NCBI RefSeq assembly: GCF_014650595.1
Contig: NZ_BMVG01000005.1
Coordinates: 124,001 to 188,000 of the forward strand
Direction of reading: 5' to 3'
DNA: 64,000 bases
Origin: Streptomyces alanosinicus
GTDB taxonomy: Bacteria; Actinomycetota; Actinomycetes; Streptomycetales; Streptomycetaceae
Shown here: positions 30,073 through 39,294 of the stretch, in pieces
How positions within the stretch are numbered: position 1 is the stretch's first letter
Layout: the number at the start of each line of letters is the position of its first letter
The notes under the pieces: model-generated
What the model was told of the DNA's origin: nothing
Databases searched by the model: none
Seen by the model: only the letters and a program-made list of their open reading frames with translations
Translations under genes and position numbers: made by a program

Positions 30073-30486
30073 ATGGCGCAGAACCAGGGACTCGGGTGGC
30101 TCCTGGACGATCTGACCGAGCGTGTGGACCATGTGCGGCACGCCCTGGTCCTGTCGAACGACGGGCTGGTCACGGGCGCGAGCACGGGCCTGCGCCGGGA
30201 GGACGCCGAGCATCTGGCCGCCGTGGCCTCCGGGCTGCACAGCCTGGCCAAGGGATCGGGACGCCACTTCGGCACGGGCCGCGTACGCCAGACCATGATC
30301 GAGTACGACGACGCCGTGCTGTTCGTGACCGCGGCCGGCACCGGCAGTTGCCTGTGCGTGCTCAGCGGCGCGGAGGCCGACATCGGCCAGATCGCCTACG
30401 AGATGACCCTGCTCGTCAACCGCGTCGGCGAACACCTCGGCGTGGACGCAAGAAAGCCCGAGCGAGCCCCCATCGCAGACGCATGA
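30073..30486 (+). CDS. Additional roadblock/LC7 protein (CvnB paralogue)
   Basis: 137 aa from ATG 30073 (GGGGAGACGGAG upstream). It runs parallel to CvnB nearly end to end (LGWLLDDLTERVDHVRHALV, EDAEHLAAVASGLHSLAKGS, AEADIGQIAYEMTLLVNRVG). No kinase, DUF742 or GTPase gene accompanies it, so it looks like a duplicate that could compete with or replace CvnB in the nearby conservon. Confidence 0.9.
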   Translation: MAQNQGLGWLLDDLTERVDHVRHALVLSNDGLVTGASTGLRREDAEHLAAVASGLHSLAKGSGRHFGTGRVRQTMIEYDDAVLFVTAAGTGSCLCVLSGAEADIGQIAYEMTLLVNRVGEHLGVDARKPERAPIADA

Positions 30487-30612
30487 CCTGCTGATTCTCG
30501 GGCGCGCATGGAGTTATCCACAGGCCCGCCACGGCGTGCGCCGGATTGGCTACGGTGTGTGCACGGCGAACGCACTGGGCGTGAGCCAAGGACTCCACGG
30601 GGGAGTACGACC

Positions 30613-31620
30613 ATGTCGGCAAACACCGTCAGCCCGCCCCGGCCCGCGACCTGCACCCCGAGCCACGCCGCTCCGGAACTGGGCCTCAAGCGAAGCGAGT
30701 TCGACCTCGCCGTGCACCTCGGCCACATTCGGACCGTGCCCGACGAGGGCGGGGGAGGAGGCCGGAGGGTGGAGCGCGCGGAGATCGACCGCCTGCGCGC
30801 ACAGGAAGGCCATCCGGAGTCGCTGTGCGCTCGTGTGCGGGTGGTGGGGACGGCAGAGGGCGCGAAGCTCATGGAGATCCCGGTCGGGCGCTTCACCCGG
30901 CTCGCCCGACTCGGTCTGCTCGTCCCGGTGAAGTGGTATCTGAACCGCTACCGGGTCGTGGTCTGGCTCTATCTGGCGGAGGACCTGCGCACCTTCGCTT
31001 CGGACGCCAAGAACGCCCACCTGCTCAAGGGACGCACGCCGGAGCCGCTGCGCGGCTGGCTGGAGGACGGGGCGGACCTGCGTGCCCGCAACTGGCGGGG
31101 ACGCCACCTCGGGTTCTTGCTGCGCCAGGCCGAGGAACCGTGGGCGAGGGCCGGAGCCTTGGCGGCTTTCCTCTCGCCCGTCGAGATCGCCGACGTCGTC
31201 AAGGATCCGTACGAGCGTGCCCGCCTGAACCGGTTCCGGCCCGTGCCGCCCGGTCAGGGCGCCCCGGGATCGCCCGCCGCGCACCTCGCCGAGCGGATCA
31301 CGACGGCGCAGGACGCGGACGAGATCGAGTGGCTGCGCAGCGACCTGGCCCAGACGCTCGAAGAGGCCCGCGCCTTCGCACCGGCCCCGCGCCCGGCCCT
31401 CCGTCGCGCCGCATCGACCTCGCGAGTGGCCGCGCGACCCATCCCGCCCATGGCCCGGACGGTCACGCGAGCCACCGAGCCGACGGCATTGGTCCCGGCG
31501 GCACCCGGCGAAGCGCCGCCCGAAACAGGGGCGGCCGATCCGGTCCTGACGCGGCGCAGCCGCAGCCGCGGCCTGCGCGGCTGGCTGCGGCGGAGAAGTA
31601 CTCGGCCGGCGCGGGTCTGA
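30613..31620 (+). CDS. DUF6397 family protein
   Basis: 335 aa from ATG 30613. It starts with a helix-turn-helix-like region (AAPELGLKRSEFDLAVHLGH, then RRVERAEIDRLRAQEG) and continues with RFTRLARLGLLVPVKWYLNR and NWRGRHLGFLLRQAEEPWAR, all typical of this Streptomyces family. The last 90 residues are low complexity and end in an Arg-rich tail. It is probably DNA-binding; the function is unknown. Confidence 0.82.
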   Translation: MSANTVSPPRPATCTPSHAAPELGLKRSEFDLAVHLGHIRTVPDEGGGGGRRVERAEIDRLRAQEGHPESLCARVRVVGTAEGAKLMEIPVGRFTRLARLGLLVPVKWYLNRYRVVVWLYLAEDLRTFASDAKNAHLLKGRTPEPLRGWLEDGADLRARNWRGRHLGFLLRQAEEPWARAGALAAFLSPVEIADVVKDPYERARLNRFRPVPPGQGAPGSPAAHLAERITTAQDADEIEWLRSDLAQTLEEARAFAPAPRPALRRAASTSRVAARPIPPMARTVTRATEPTALVPAAPGEAPPETGAADPVLTRRSRSRGLRGWLRRRSTRPARV

Positions 31621-31653
31621 ACCGACCGGGCTCAGCTCCCGGCGTCCGGTGCG

Positions 31654-32520
31654 CTAAAGCGACCTGAACAGACCCTCCTGGACGACCGAGACAAGCAGCC
31701 GCCCCTGCAGATCGTAGATACGCCCGCGGGCAAGACCGCGCCCGCCGGTGGCGATCGGCGACTCCTGGTCGTACAGGAACCACTCGTCCGCGCGGAACGG
31801 CCGGTGGAACCACATGGCGTGGTCCAGCGAGGCCATGTCGAAGTTCCGCGGGCCCCACAGGGGTTCGACCGGGATGCGGACCGCGTCCAGGAGGGTCATG
31901 TCGCTGGCGTAGGTCAGCGCGCACGTGTGGACCAGCGGGTCGTCTCCGAGCGGTCCGACCGCGCGCATCCAGACGGCACTGCGCGGCTCGGCGCCCGCTA
32001 TCTCGTCGGCGTTCCAGCGCAGCCGGTCGACATAGCGGATGTCGAAGGGCTGGCGGCGCGCCATCCTCTCCAACTGCTCCGGCAGCGCGCCCAGATGTTT
32101 GCGGATCTCCTCGACCACGGTCGGCAGCGACTCCGGGTCCGGTACCTCGCGGGCCGGCGGCAGCTGGTGCTCGAACGGTCCTTCCTCAGGCAGGTGAAAG
32201 GAGGCGGTCAGATTGAAGATCGTGCGGCCCTGCTGCACGGCCGTGACCCGGCGCGTGGTGAACGACCGGCCGTCGCGGACCCGCTCCACCTGGTACACGA
32301 TCGGCACCCCGGGACGGCCCGGACGCAGAAAGTACGCGTGCAGCGAGTGCACCGGGCGGTCACCTTCCACGGTGCGGCCGGCGGCGACCAGCGCCTGGCC
32401 CGCCACCTGGCCGCCGAAGACCCGCTGCAGGGACTCCTGCGGGCTACGGCCGCGGAAGATGTTGACCTCGATCTGTTCCAGGTCGAGCAGGTCGACCAGT
32501 CTTTCGGCCGGGTTCGTCAT
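31654..32520 (-). CDS. tesB: Acyl-CoA thioesterase II
   Basis: 288 aa from ATG 32520. A double hot-dog thioesterase of the TesB family, hydrolysing medium- and long-chain acyl-CoA in the cytoplasm. Seen: FRGRSPQESLQRVFGGQVAG, HSLHAYFLRPGRP, the RRVTAVQQGRTIF strand, SLDHAMWFHRPFRADEWFLY (catalytic Asp region) and QEGLFR at the end. It lies 40 bp downstream of the helicase stop on the same strand. Confidence 0.94.
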   Translation of the reverse strand: MTNPAERLVDLLDLEQIEVNIFRGRSPQESLQRVFGGQVAGQALVAAGRTVEGDRPVHSLHAYFLRPGRPGVPIVYQVERVRDGRSFTTRRVTAVQQGRTIFNLTASFHLPEEGPFEHQLPPAREVPDPESLPTVVEEIRKHLGALPEQLERMARRQPFDIRYVDRLRWNADEIAGAEPRSAVWMRAVGPLGDDPLVHTCALTYASDMTLLDAVRIPVEPLWGPRNFDMASLDHAMWFHRPFRADEWFLYDQESPIATGGRGLARGRIYDLQGRLLVSVVQEGLFRSL

Positions 32521-32560
32521 CGGTGGGATTCTCCTTGGCTCGCAACCGGTCGCAAACGGC

Positions 32561-35074
32561 TCACAACTGCCCGACATCGGTGACACGGACGACGGCACGG
32601 CCCTCGGCGTCCGAGGCCGCGAGGTCGATCTCGGCGCTGATGCCCCAGTCGTGGTCGCCGTTCGGGTCGTCGAAGATCTGGCGGACGCGCCAGAGGCCGT
32701 TCTCCGGCTCCTCCTTGATGACCAGCAGCTTGGGGCCGCGGGCATCGGGGCCGGTGCCGAGATCCTCGTACTCGTCCCAGTACTTGTCCATCGCCTCGCC
32801 CCAGGCGTCGGCGTCCCAGCCGGCCTCGGCATCCAGCTCGCCCAGCTCCTCGACCTGGTCGAGAGCGGCCAGCTCCACGCGGCGGAACATGGCGTTGCGG
32901 ACCAGGACCCGGAAGGCGCGCGCGTTCGTGGTGATCGGCTTGACCTCGTCGGCCCTCTCCTGGGCCTCCTCGGCGGTCATCTCCTCCGGGTTCGCGAGTT
33001 GCTCCCACTCGTCCAGCAGGCTGGAGTCCACCTGGCGCACCATTTCGCCCAGCCACTCGATCAGATCCTGCAGGTCCTCGGACTTCAGGTCGTCCGGGAT
33101 GGTGTGATCGAGGGTCTTGTAGGCGCTGGCGAGGTAGCGCAGGACGATGCCCTCGGTGCGGGCCAGCTCGTAGAAGGACACCAACTCGGTGAAGGACAGC
33201 GCCCGTTCGTACATGTCCCGGATGACGGACTTCGGCGACAGCGGATGGTCGCCCACCCACGGGTGGCTCTTGCGGTAGGTGTTGTACGCGTGGAAGAGCA
33301 GCTCTTCCAGCGGCTTCGGGTAGGTGATGTCCTGGAGGCGCTCCATGCGCTCCTCGTACTCGACACCGTCCGCCTTCATCGCGGCCACGGCCTCGCCACG
33401 GGCCTTGTTCTGCTGGGCGACGAGGATCTGCCGCGGGTCGTCCAGCGTGGACTCCACCACGGACACCATGTCGAGGGCGTAGGACGGCGACTCGGGGTCG
33501 AGCAGCTCGAACGCGGCGAGCGCGAACGTGGACAGCGGCTGGTTGAGCGCGAAGTCCTGCTGCAGGTCGACCGTGAGCCGGACGATACGGCCCTCGGCGT
33601 CCGGCTTGTCGAGCTTCTCCACGATCCCGCCGTCGAGCAGCGAGCGGTAGATCGCGATCGCCCGGCGGATGTGCCTGAGCTGCTGTCTGCGCGGCTCGTG
33701 GTTGTCCTCCAGGAGATGACGCATGGCCTCGAACGCGTTGCCCGGCCGGGCGATCACCGACAGCAGCATCGTGTGGGTCACCCGGAAACGCGAGGTCAGC
33801 GGCTCCGGCTCCGAATCGATCAGCTTCTGGAAGGTGCTGTCGGTCCAGCCGACAAAGCCCTCCGGCGCCTTCTTGCGCACCACCTTGCGCCGCTTCTTGG
33901 GGTCGTCGCCCGCCTTCGCCAGCGCCTTCTCGTTCTCGATGACGTGCTCCGGCGCCTGCCCCACGACCAGCCCCGCCGTGTCGAAGCCGGCCCGGCCGGC
34001 CCGGCCCGCGATCTGGTGGAACTCCCGGGCCCGCAGGGTGCGCACACGACTGCCGTCGTACTTCGTCAGGGCAGTGAACAACACCGTGCGGATGGGTACA
34101 TTGACGCCCACGCCAAGGGTGTCCGTGCCGCAGATGACCTTCAGCAGACCGGCCTGGGCGAGCTTCTCCACCAGGCGCCGGTACTTGGGCAGCATGCCGG
34201 CGTGGTGGACCCCGATGCCGTGCCGGACGTAACGGGAGAGGTTGCGGCCGAACTTGGTGGTGAAGCGGAAGTTGCCGATCAGCTCGGCGATCTGGTCCTT
34301 CTCCTCGCGCGAGCACATGTTGATGCTCATCAGCGCCTGCGCCCGCTCCACGGCCTGCGCCTGAGTGAAGTGCACGATGTACACCGGCGCCTGCTTGCTC
34401 TCCAGCAGATCGGTGAGCGTCTCCGTGAGCGGGGTGAGCTTGTACTCGTAGGAGAGGGGCACCGGCCGGGTCGCCGAGCGGACCACCGATGTGGGGCGTC
34501 CGGTACGGCGGGCGAGGTCCTTCTCGAAGAACGACACATCACCCAAAGTGGCCGACATAAGGATGAACTGCGCCTGGGGCAGTTCCAGCAACGGGATCTG
34601 CCAGGCCCAGCCGCGGTCGCCCTCCGCGTAGAAGTGGAACTCGTCCATGACGACCTGGCCGACATCCGCGTGCTTGCCGTCGCGCAGCGCGATCGACGCC
34701 AGCACCTCGGCGGTGCAGCAGATCACGGGAGCGTCGGCGTTCACGGACGCGTCGCCGGTGAGCATGCCGACGTTCTCGGTGCCGAAGATCTTGCACAGCT
34801 CGAAGAACTTCTCCGACACCAGCGCCTTGATCGGGGCCGTGTAGAAGGTGACCTCGTCACGGGCCAGCGCGGCGAAGTGCGCGCCCGCGGCGATCATGCT
34901 CTTGCCGGAGCCGGTGGGCGTCGAGACGATCACGTTGGCCCCGGAGACCGCCTCGATCAGCGCCTCCTCCTGGTGCGGGTAGAGGGTGAGGCCGCGCTCC
35001 TGAGCCCACGACTCGAAGGCTTCGTACAGGGCGTCGGGGTCGGCGGTCGGCGGCAGCTGATCGATGAGGGTCAC
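32561..35074 (-). CDS. DEAD/DEAH-box helicase with DUF3516
   Basis: 837 aa from GTG 35074; upstream in-frame sequence is not family-like. Superfamily 2 motifs are present: YPHQEEALIEAVSGANVIVS, STPTGSGKSM (motif I), VVMDEFHFYAEGDRGWAWQ (motif II, DEFH), LMSATLGD (III), and RAGRAGFDTAGLVV (VI). The remaining C-terminal part is the DUF3516 region. It is a conserved actinobacterial helicase, thought to act on RNA or DNA structures; the role is not established. Confidence 0.92.
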   Translation of the reverse strand: MTLIDQLPPTADPDALYEAFESWAQERGLTLYPHQEEALIEAVSGANVIVSTPTGSGKSMIAAGAHFAALARDEVTFYTAPIKALVSEKFFELCKIFGTENVGMLTGDASVNADAPVICCTAEVLASIALRDGKHADVGQVVMDEFHFYAEGDRGWAWQIPLLELPQAQFILMSATLGDVSFFEKDLARRTGRPTSVVRSATRPVPLSYEYKLTPLTETLTDLLESKQAPVYIVHFTQAQAVERAQALMSINMCSREEKDQIAELIGNFRFTTKFGRNLSRYVRHGIGVHHAGMLPKYRRLVEKLAQAGLLKVICGTDTLGVGVNVPIRTVLFTALTKYDGSRVRTLRAREFHQIAGRAGRAGFDTAGLVVGQAPEHVIENEKALAKAGDDPKKRRKVVRKKAPEGFVGWTDSTFQKLIDSEPEPLTSRFRVTHTMLLSVIARPGNAFEAMRHLLEDNHEPRRQQLRHIRRAIAIYRSLLDGGIVEKLDKPDAEGRIVRLTVDLQQDFALNQPLSTFALAAFELLDPESPSYALDMVSVVESTLDDPRQILVAQQNKARGEAVAAMKADGVEYEERMERLQDITYPKPLEELLFHAYNTYRKSHPWVGDHPLSPKSVIRDMYERALSFTELVSFYELARTEGIVLRYLASAYKTLDHTIPDDLKSEDLQDLIEWLGEMVRQVDSSLLDEWEQLANPEEMTAEEAQERADEVKPITTNARAFRVLVRNAMFRRVELAALDQVEELGELDAEAGWDADAWGEAMDKYWDEYEDLGTGPDARGPKLLVIKEEPENGLWRVRQIFDDPNGDHDWGISAEIDLAASDAEGRAVVRVTDVGQL

Positions 35075-35219
35075 GCACCCATCTTGCCTGGCGCGGTCCC
35101 CAAGAGGGGAATCGGCTGTGGGCACGAAGATCGCGGCAGCTACGCTGTGTCGCCGACGGAGCGTCAGCGCACCAGGACAACTGGACAGCGGCACACGAGG
35201 AATGGGGCGGGAAGCGGCC

Positions 35220-36014
35220 ATGATGGGACCAGCACACTCACTGTCGGGGGCCGCGGCCTGGCTCGGGGTCGGAGCCGCCGCCGCGGCGACGGGGCATCCG
35301 ATGCCGTGGCCGGTCCTCCTCGTCGGGGCTCTGATCTGTGCCGGTGCCGCACTCGCCCCGGACCTCGACCACAAGGCCGCCACCATCTCGCGCTCCTTCG
35401 GGCCGATCTCCCACTGGATCTGCGAGATCGTGGACGCGCTGTCCCACGCCGTCTACAAGGCGACCAGGATGAAGGGCGACCCACGTCGAAACGGCGGCCA
35501 CCGCACGCTGACGCACACGTGGCTGTGGGCGGTCCTGCTCGGCGCCGGCTGTTCGGCGGCGGCGATCGAGGGCGGCCGCTGGGCGGTGCTGGCGATCCTG
35601 TTCGTCCACATGGTGCTGGCGATCGAGGGCCTGTTGTGGCGGGCGGCCCGCGGCTCCAGCGCCGATGTCCTGGTCTGGCTGCTGGCCGCGACCAGCGCGT
35701 GGATCCTCGCAGGGGTCCTGGACAAGCCCGGCAACGGCTCCGACTGGCTGTTCACCGCGCCGGACCAGCAGTACTTGTGGCTGGGGCTGCCGGTCGTGCT
35801 GGGCGCGCTGGTGCACGACATCGGGGACGCGCTGACCGTGTCGGGCTGCCCGATCCTGTGGCCGATCCCCGTGGGCCGCAAGCGCTGGTACCCCGTGGGG
35901 CCGCCGAAGGCGATGCGGTTCCGTGCCGGCAGCTGGGTGGAGCTGAAGGTGCTGATGCCCGTCTTCATGCTGCTCGGCGGGGTGGGCTGCGCGGCGGCTC
36001 TCAACGTGATCTGA
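35220..36014 (+). CDS. Membrane-bound metal-dependent hydrolase (YdjM/LexA-binding family)
   Basis: 264 aa from ATG 35220; ATG 35202 is possible. The family signature H-x(n)-APDLDHKAATISRSFGPISH and the GGHRTLTHTWLW motif are clear, with four to six membrane helices. These inner-membrane proteins resemble phospholipase C-like metal hydrolases, with substrates undefined. Divergent from the helicase. Confidence 0.88.
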   Translation: MMGPAHSLSGAAAWLGVGAAAAATGHPMPWPVLLVGALICAGAALAPDLDHKAATISRSFGPISHWICEIVDALSHAVYKATRMKGDPRRNGGHRTLTHTWLWAVLLGAGCSAAAIEGGRWAVLAILFVHMVLAIEGLLWRAARGSSADVLVWLLAATSAWILAGVLDKPGNGSDWLFTAPDQQYLWLGLPVVLGALVHDIGDALTVSGCPILWPIPVGRKRWYPVGPPKAMRFRAGSWVELKVLMPVFMLLGGVGCAAALNVI

Positions 36015-36067
36015 GCCGCCGTTCCCGTCCGGGGCACCGGGCACCGGAGCCGCGGCGCCGTTCAGGA

Positions 36068-36334
36068 TCAGGTCGCCTCGCCCGCCTCCGCCCCGCCGCC
36101 GTAGCGGCGCTCGAAGCGGGCGACACGGCCCTCGGTGTCGACCGTGCGGGCCTTGCCCGTGAAGAAGGGGTGGCTCTCGGAGGAGATCTCCACGTCGATC
36201 ACCGGGTAGGTCTGGCCGTCGTCCCACTCGATGGTCTGCTCGCTGTGAGCGGTCGAGCGGGTCAGGAACGCGTAGCCGGCGGCGCGGTCACGGAAGACCA
36301 CGGGGTGGTAGTCGGGGTGCTTGTCCTGCCGCAT
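36068..36334 (-). CDS. rpmE2: 50S ribosomal protein L31 type B
   Basis: 88 aa. The sequence [20 protein letters not shown], then [20 protein letters not shown] and RFERRYG is L31. It contains no Cys at all, so it is the zinc-free C-minus form that replaces zinc-binding L31 under zinc limitation, usually under Zur control. I did not find an obvious AT-rich Zur box in the upstream region. Confidence 0.95.
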   Translation of the reverse strand: MRQDKHPDYHPVVFRDRAAGYAFLTRSTAHSEQTIEWDDGQTYPVIDVEISSESHPFFTGKARTVDTEGRVARFERRYGGGAEAGEAT

Positions 36335-36457
36335 GGCGGCTCCTCGGGCGGGGCGGTCGGTCAGGGGGCGTGCCGGCCGTCCCGGACGTGCCGGTCGGCC
36401 GGACCGGGCGGGTCATCCGGACGGTGCAGGACATGCGGACAGGGACCCCTCGTCCAC

Positions 36458-36928
36458 TCAGCCGGACAAGGACTCCTCGTCGACGATGTGCATCGCGGCC
36501 TCCTCGGCCGAGGCGGCGGCGCCGTCGATGCCGACATCGGTGGCGACGAGGGCGGCCTCGTCGTCCTCGTGCGCTCCCTCGTCCGGGGCCACCAGCCGGC
36601 CGGAACGGAGGGCACCGACCTCGCTGTCGAGGAGTTCTCCGTCGGTTTCGACGCAGTCACCGAGGTCGTCGCCGTCGGGCGCGGCCAGATCGGGCAGCTC
36701 CTCTGCGAGCCGCTGGTCCAGGGTCTCGCCCGCCTGCCGCTCGGCCGCCGTCACACCGATGTGTTCCACCGCCCAGGGGCGCTCAGGAGGGGACCAGCCG
36801 CGGTCGAGCGGATCCTTGACGCCGTCGAAGTCCAGTGTGTCCTCGACGTCGAGCACTCCCGAGTCCTCCCGGACCTCCGAGGAATCGGGCTGGTAGACGT
36901 CGTCCCCCCAGCTGTCGGCGCTGTCCAC
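36458..36928 (-). CDS. DUF5709 family protein
   Basis: 156 aa from GTG 36928, chosen because TGGAGG lies 5 bp upstream and the conserved text begins there (DSADSWGDDVYQPDSSEV). It contains DRGWSPPERPWAVEHIG, GETLDQRLAEELPD, GRLVAPDEGAHEDDE and IDGAAASAEEAAMHIVD. Very acidic, no membrane helix. A conserved actinomycete protein of unknown function. Confidence 0.85.
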   Translation of the reverse strand: MDSADSWGDDVYQPDSSEVREDSGVLDVEDTLDFDGVKDPLDRGWSPPERPWAVEHIGVTAAERQAGETLDQRLAEELPDLAAPDGDDLGDCVETDGELLDSEVGALRSGRLVAPDEGAHEDDEAALVATDVGIDGAAASAEEAAMHIVDEESLSG

Positions 36929-37512
36929 GAGTACCTCCAGGTGGTGAGGACGGCCATATGCCACCGCACTGGGTGGCGGGCCGCCGGCACGCGTGGCACA
37001 GGTGTCGCACGCCGCGAATCCGGTGGATCCGAGGCGCTCCCCGAGCCGGTGCCGTTCTCCAGCCTTCCACCCCTGCTCGGGACCGCGCAACGGCACGGAC
37101 GCCGGTCAGGGCCCGCGACCGTGCACCGGCATCCCGCAGGCGCCGTGGCACGGCCGCTCGATCCGCCCCGGCAGCCTCAGGCGCCGACGGACGCCGTTGT
37201 GGGCAGGCCCGTCACCACCCGGCGGCTCCGGGCGTGGGCACGCTTCGCCGAGTGTCGGCGGGGCGCGGTCCTCCGGCCCCGAGCGCCGGAGGACCCCCTC
37301 CCCCGGCAGGCCGTCGCGTCCCAAGCGTCGGCACACCCCGCTGCACGCCGGTCCGCTTCGATCCGGCCGGTCCTGGACCCGGCAGCCCTGGCACGGCATC
37401 CGGCGACCCGGTTCCGGGAACGGTCCGTGGCACTGTGACCGTGATCGCGGTGTCCGCTGCCGACGGCGGGCGGAGCGCCCGGGCACCGGGTACCCACGAC
37501 CGGGCCGGATCC
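36929..37512. other. 584-bp gene-free region
   Basis: No frame here resembles a protein family, though several open frames exist because the GC content is high. The only structure I see is the hairpin at 37267-37295. Confidence 0.55.
37267..37295 (-). terminator. Terminator of the paired ABC exporter operon
   Basis: Perfect 11-bp stem, GGTCCTCCGGC (37267-37277) with GCCGGAGGACC (37285-37295), 7-nt loop. It lies about 220 bp downstream of the last gene of the leftward ABC operon. Confidence 0.6.
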
Positions 37513-39294
37513 TCACCCGTGCCAGGACCGCCACAGCGCCGCGTACGCGCCGTCGGCCACGACCAGATCGTCATGGCTGCCCAGCTCGCTGACGCGGCCG
37601 TTCTCCACGACGGCGATCACATCGGCGTCATGGGCGGTGTGCAGCCGGTGAGCGATGGCGACCACGGTGCGGCCGTCCAGGACCCGGGCCAGGGAGCGCT
37701 CCAGGTGCCGGGCCGCGCGTGGGTCGAGCAGCGAGGTCGCCTCGTCCAGCACCAGCGTGTGCGGATCGGCCAGGACCAGGCGGGCCAGTGCGATCTGCTG
37801 AGCCTGCGCCGGGGTCAGCGCGAGACCGCCGGAGCCGACCTCGGTGTCCAGGCCGTCGTCCAGGGCTCGTGCCCAGCCGTCCGCGTCGACCGCGCCCAGC
37901 GCCGCCCACAGCTCGGCGTCCGCGGCGCCGGCGCGGGCCAGCAGAATGTTGTCCCGCAGGGAGCCGACGAAGACGTGGTGTTCCTGGTTGACGAGGGCGA
38001 CGTGGGAGCGGACGCGTTCCGCGGGCATCAGGGACAGCTCCGCGCCGCCCAGGGTGATCCGGCCGTCGCGGGGTGCGTAGATCCCCGCGAGCAGCCTGCC
38101 CAGGGTCGACTTGCCCGCGCCCGAGGGGCCGACCAGGGCCAGCCGGGTGCCCGGGGCGACTTCCAGGGACACGTTGCGCAGCACGTCGACGCCCTCGCGG
38201 TAGGCGAAGTGCACCCGGTCGGCGTGCACGTCCCGACCGTCCGGCGCCAGCGAGGCGTCCTTGGCGTCCGGCTCGATGTCCCGCACCCCGACCAGCCGGG
38301 CCAACGACACCTGGGCGACCTGTACCTCGTCGTACCAGCGCAGGATCAGGTTCACCGGGTCGACGAGCATCTGCGCGAGGAGGGCGCCCGTGGTCAGCTG
38401 CCCCACCCCGATCCAGCCGTGCAGGACGAACACCCCGCCGACCATGAGGACCGAACCGAGCACGATGACATGGGCGGCGTTGACCACCGGGAACAGCACG
38501 GACCGCAGCCAGAGCGTGTAGCGCTCCCAGGCCGTCCATTCCTTGATCCGCTGTTCCGACAGGGCGACGCGGCGGGCACCGAGCCGGTGCGCCTCGATGG
38601 TGTGGCCCGCGTCCACCGTCTCGGCGAGCGTGGCGGCCACGGTCGCGTATCCGGCTGCCTCGGAGCGGTAGCCGGCCGGCGCCCGCTTGAAGTACCAGCG
38701 GCACCCCGCCAGGAGCACCGGTACGGCGAGCAGCACGGCTGCCGCGAGCGGCGGAGCCGTCACGACGAGCCCGCCGAGCAGCAGCAGGGCCCACACAGCA
38801 CCGATCGTCAGCTGCGGCACGGCCTCGCGCATCGCGTTGGCCAGGCGGTCGATGTCGGTGGTGATGCGGGACAGCAGATCGCCGGTACCGGCCCGTTCCA
38901 GCACGCCCGGCGGCAGCCCGACCGACCGGACGAGGAAGTCCTCGCGAAGATCGGCCAGCATCCGCTCGCCGAGCATCGCGCCCCGCAGCCGCACCTCTCG
39001 TACGAACCCGGCCTGCACGATCAGGGCGAGCAGGAACAGCCCGGCGGTCAGACCCAGATGAAGCTCTCGCGACCGGTCCGAGACGCGCTCGACGAGGCCG
39101 CCGAGCAGGTACGGCCCCACCATGGAAGCGATCACGGCCACCGTGTTCACGCCGATGAGCAGGAGGAACGCCCTGTGGTGCCGATGGAACAGCTCGGTGA
39201 CGTAGGCGCGCACGGTAGCGGCTGCGCCGACGGGCAGGGTGGTGGCGGTCGTCGGGGCCGCCGGGTCGTACGCCGGCGGTGCAACGCCGATCAT
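37513..39294 (-). CDS. ABC exporter half-transporter, subunit 2 (intact Walker A, degenerate signature)
   Basis: 593 aa from ATG 39294, which overlaps the partner's stop as ATGA. An N-terminal six-helix transmembrane domain (FLLLIGVNTVAVIASMVGPY onward) precedes an ATPase domain with Walker A LVGPSGAGKSTLGRLLAG, Walker B TLVLDEATSLLD and switch AIAHRLHTAHDAD. The signature is LTPAQAQQ instead of LSGGQ. With subunit 1 it forms one competent ATP site, composed of its own Walker motifs and the partner's LSGGQ. Likely a drug, lipid or peptide exporter; the substrate is unknown. Confidence 0.92.
   Translation of the reverse strand: MIGVAPPAYDPAAPTTATTLPVGAAATVRAYVTELFHRHHRAFLLLIGVNTVAVIASMVGPYLLGGLVERVSDRSRELHLGLTAGLFLLALIVQAGFVREVRLRGAMLGERMLADLREDFLVRSVGLPPGVLERAGTGDLLSRITTDIDRLANAMREAVPQLTIGAVWALLLLGGLVVTAPPLAAAVLLAVPVLLAGCRWYFKRAPAGYRSEAAGYATVAATLAETVDAGHTIEAHRLGARRVALSEQRIKEWTAWERYTLWLRSVLFPVVNAAHVIVLGSVLMVGGVFVLHGWIGVGQLTTGALLAQMLVDPVNLILRWYDEVQVAQVSLARLVGVRDIEPDAKDASLAPDGRDVHADRVHFAYREGVDVLRNVSLEVAPGTRLALVGPSGAGKSTLGRLLAGIYAPRDGRITLGGAELSLMPAERVRSHVALVNQEHHVFVGSLRDNILLARAGAADAELWAALGAVDADGWARALDDGLDTEVGSGGLALTPAQAQQIALARLVLADPHTLVLDEATSLLDPRAARHLERSLARVLDGRTVVAIAHRLHTAHDADVIAVVENGRVSELGSHDDLVVADGAYAALWRSWHG

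Noticed and set aside
36335..36460. Zur box upstream of the zinc-free L31 gene
   Set aside because: Expected for this gene type, but no AT-rich palindrome resembling a Zur site is visible here.
32213..37438. A 1741-codon open frame on the plus strand across the thioesterase, helicase and L31 genes
   Set aside because: It is antisense to well-recognised genes, is rich in Arg/His/Val typical of GC-rich shadow frames, and shows no family motif.
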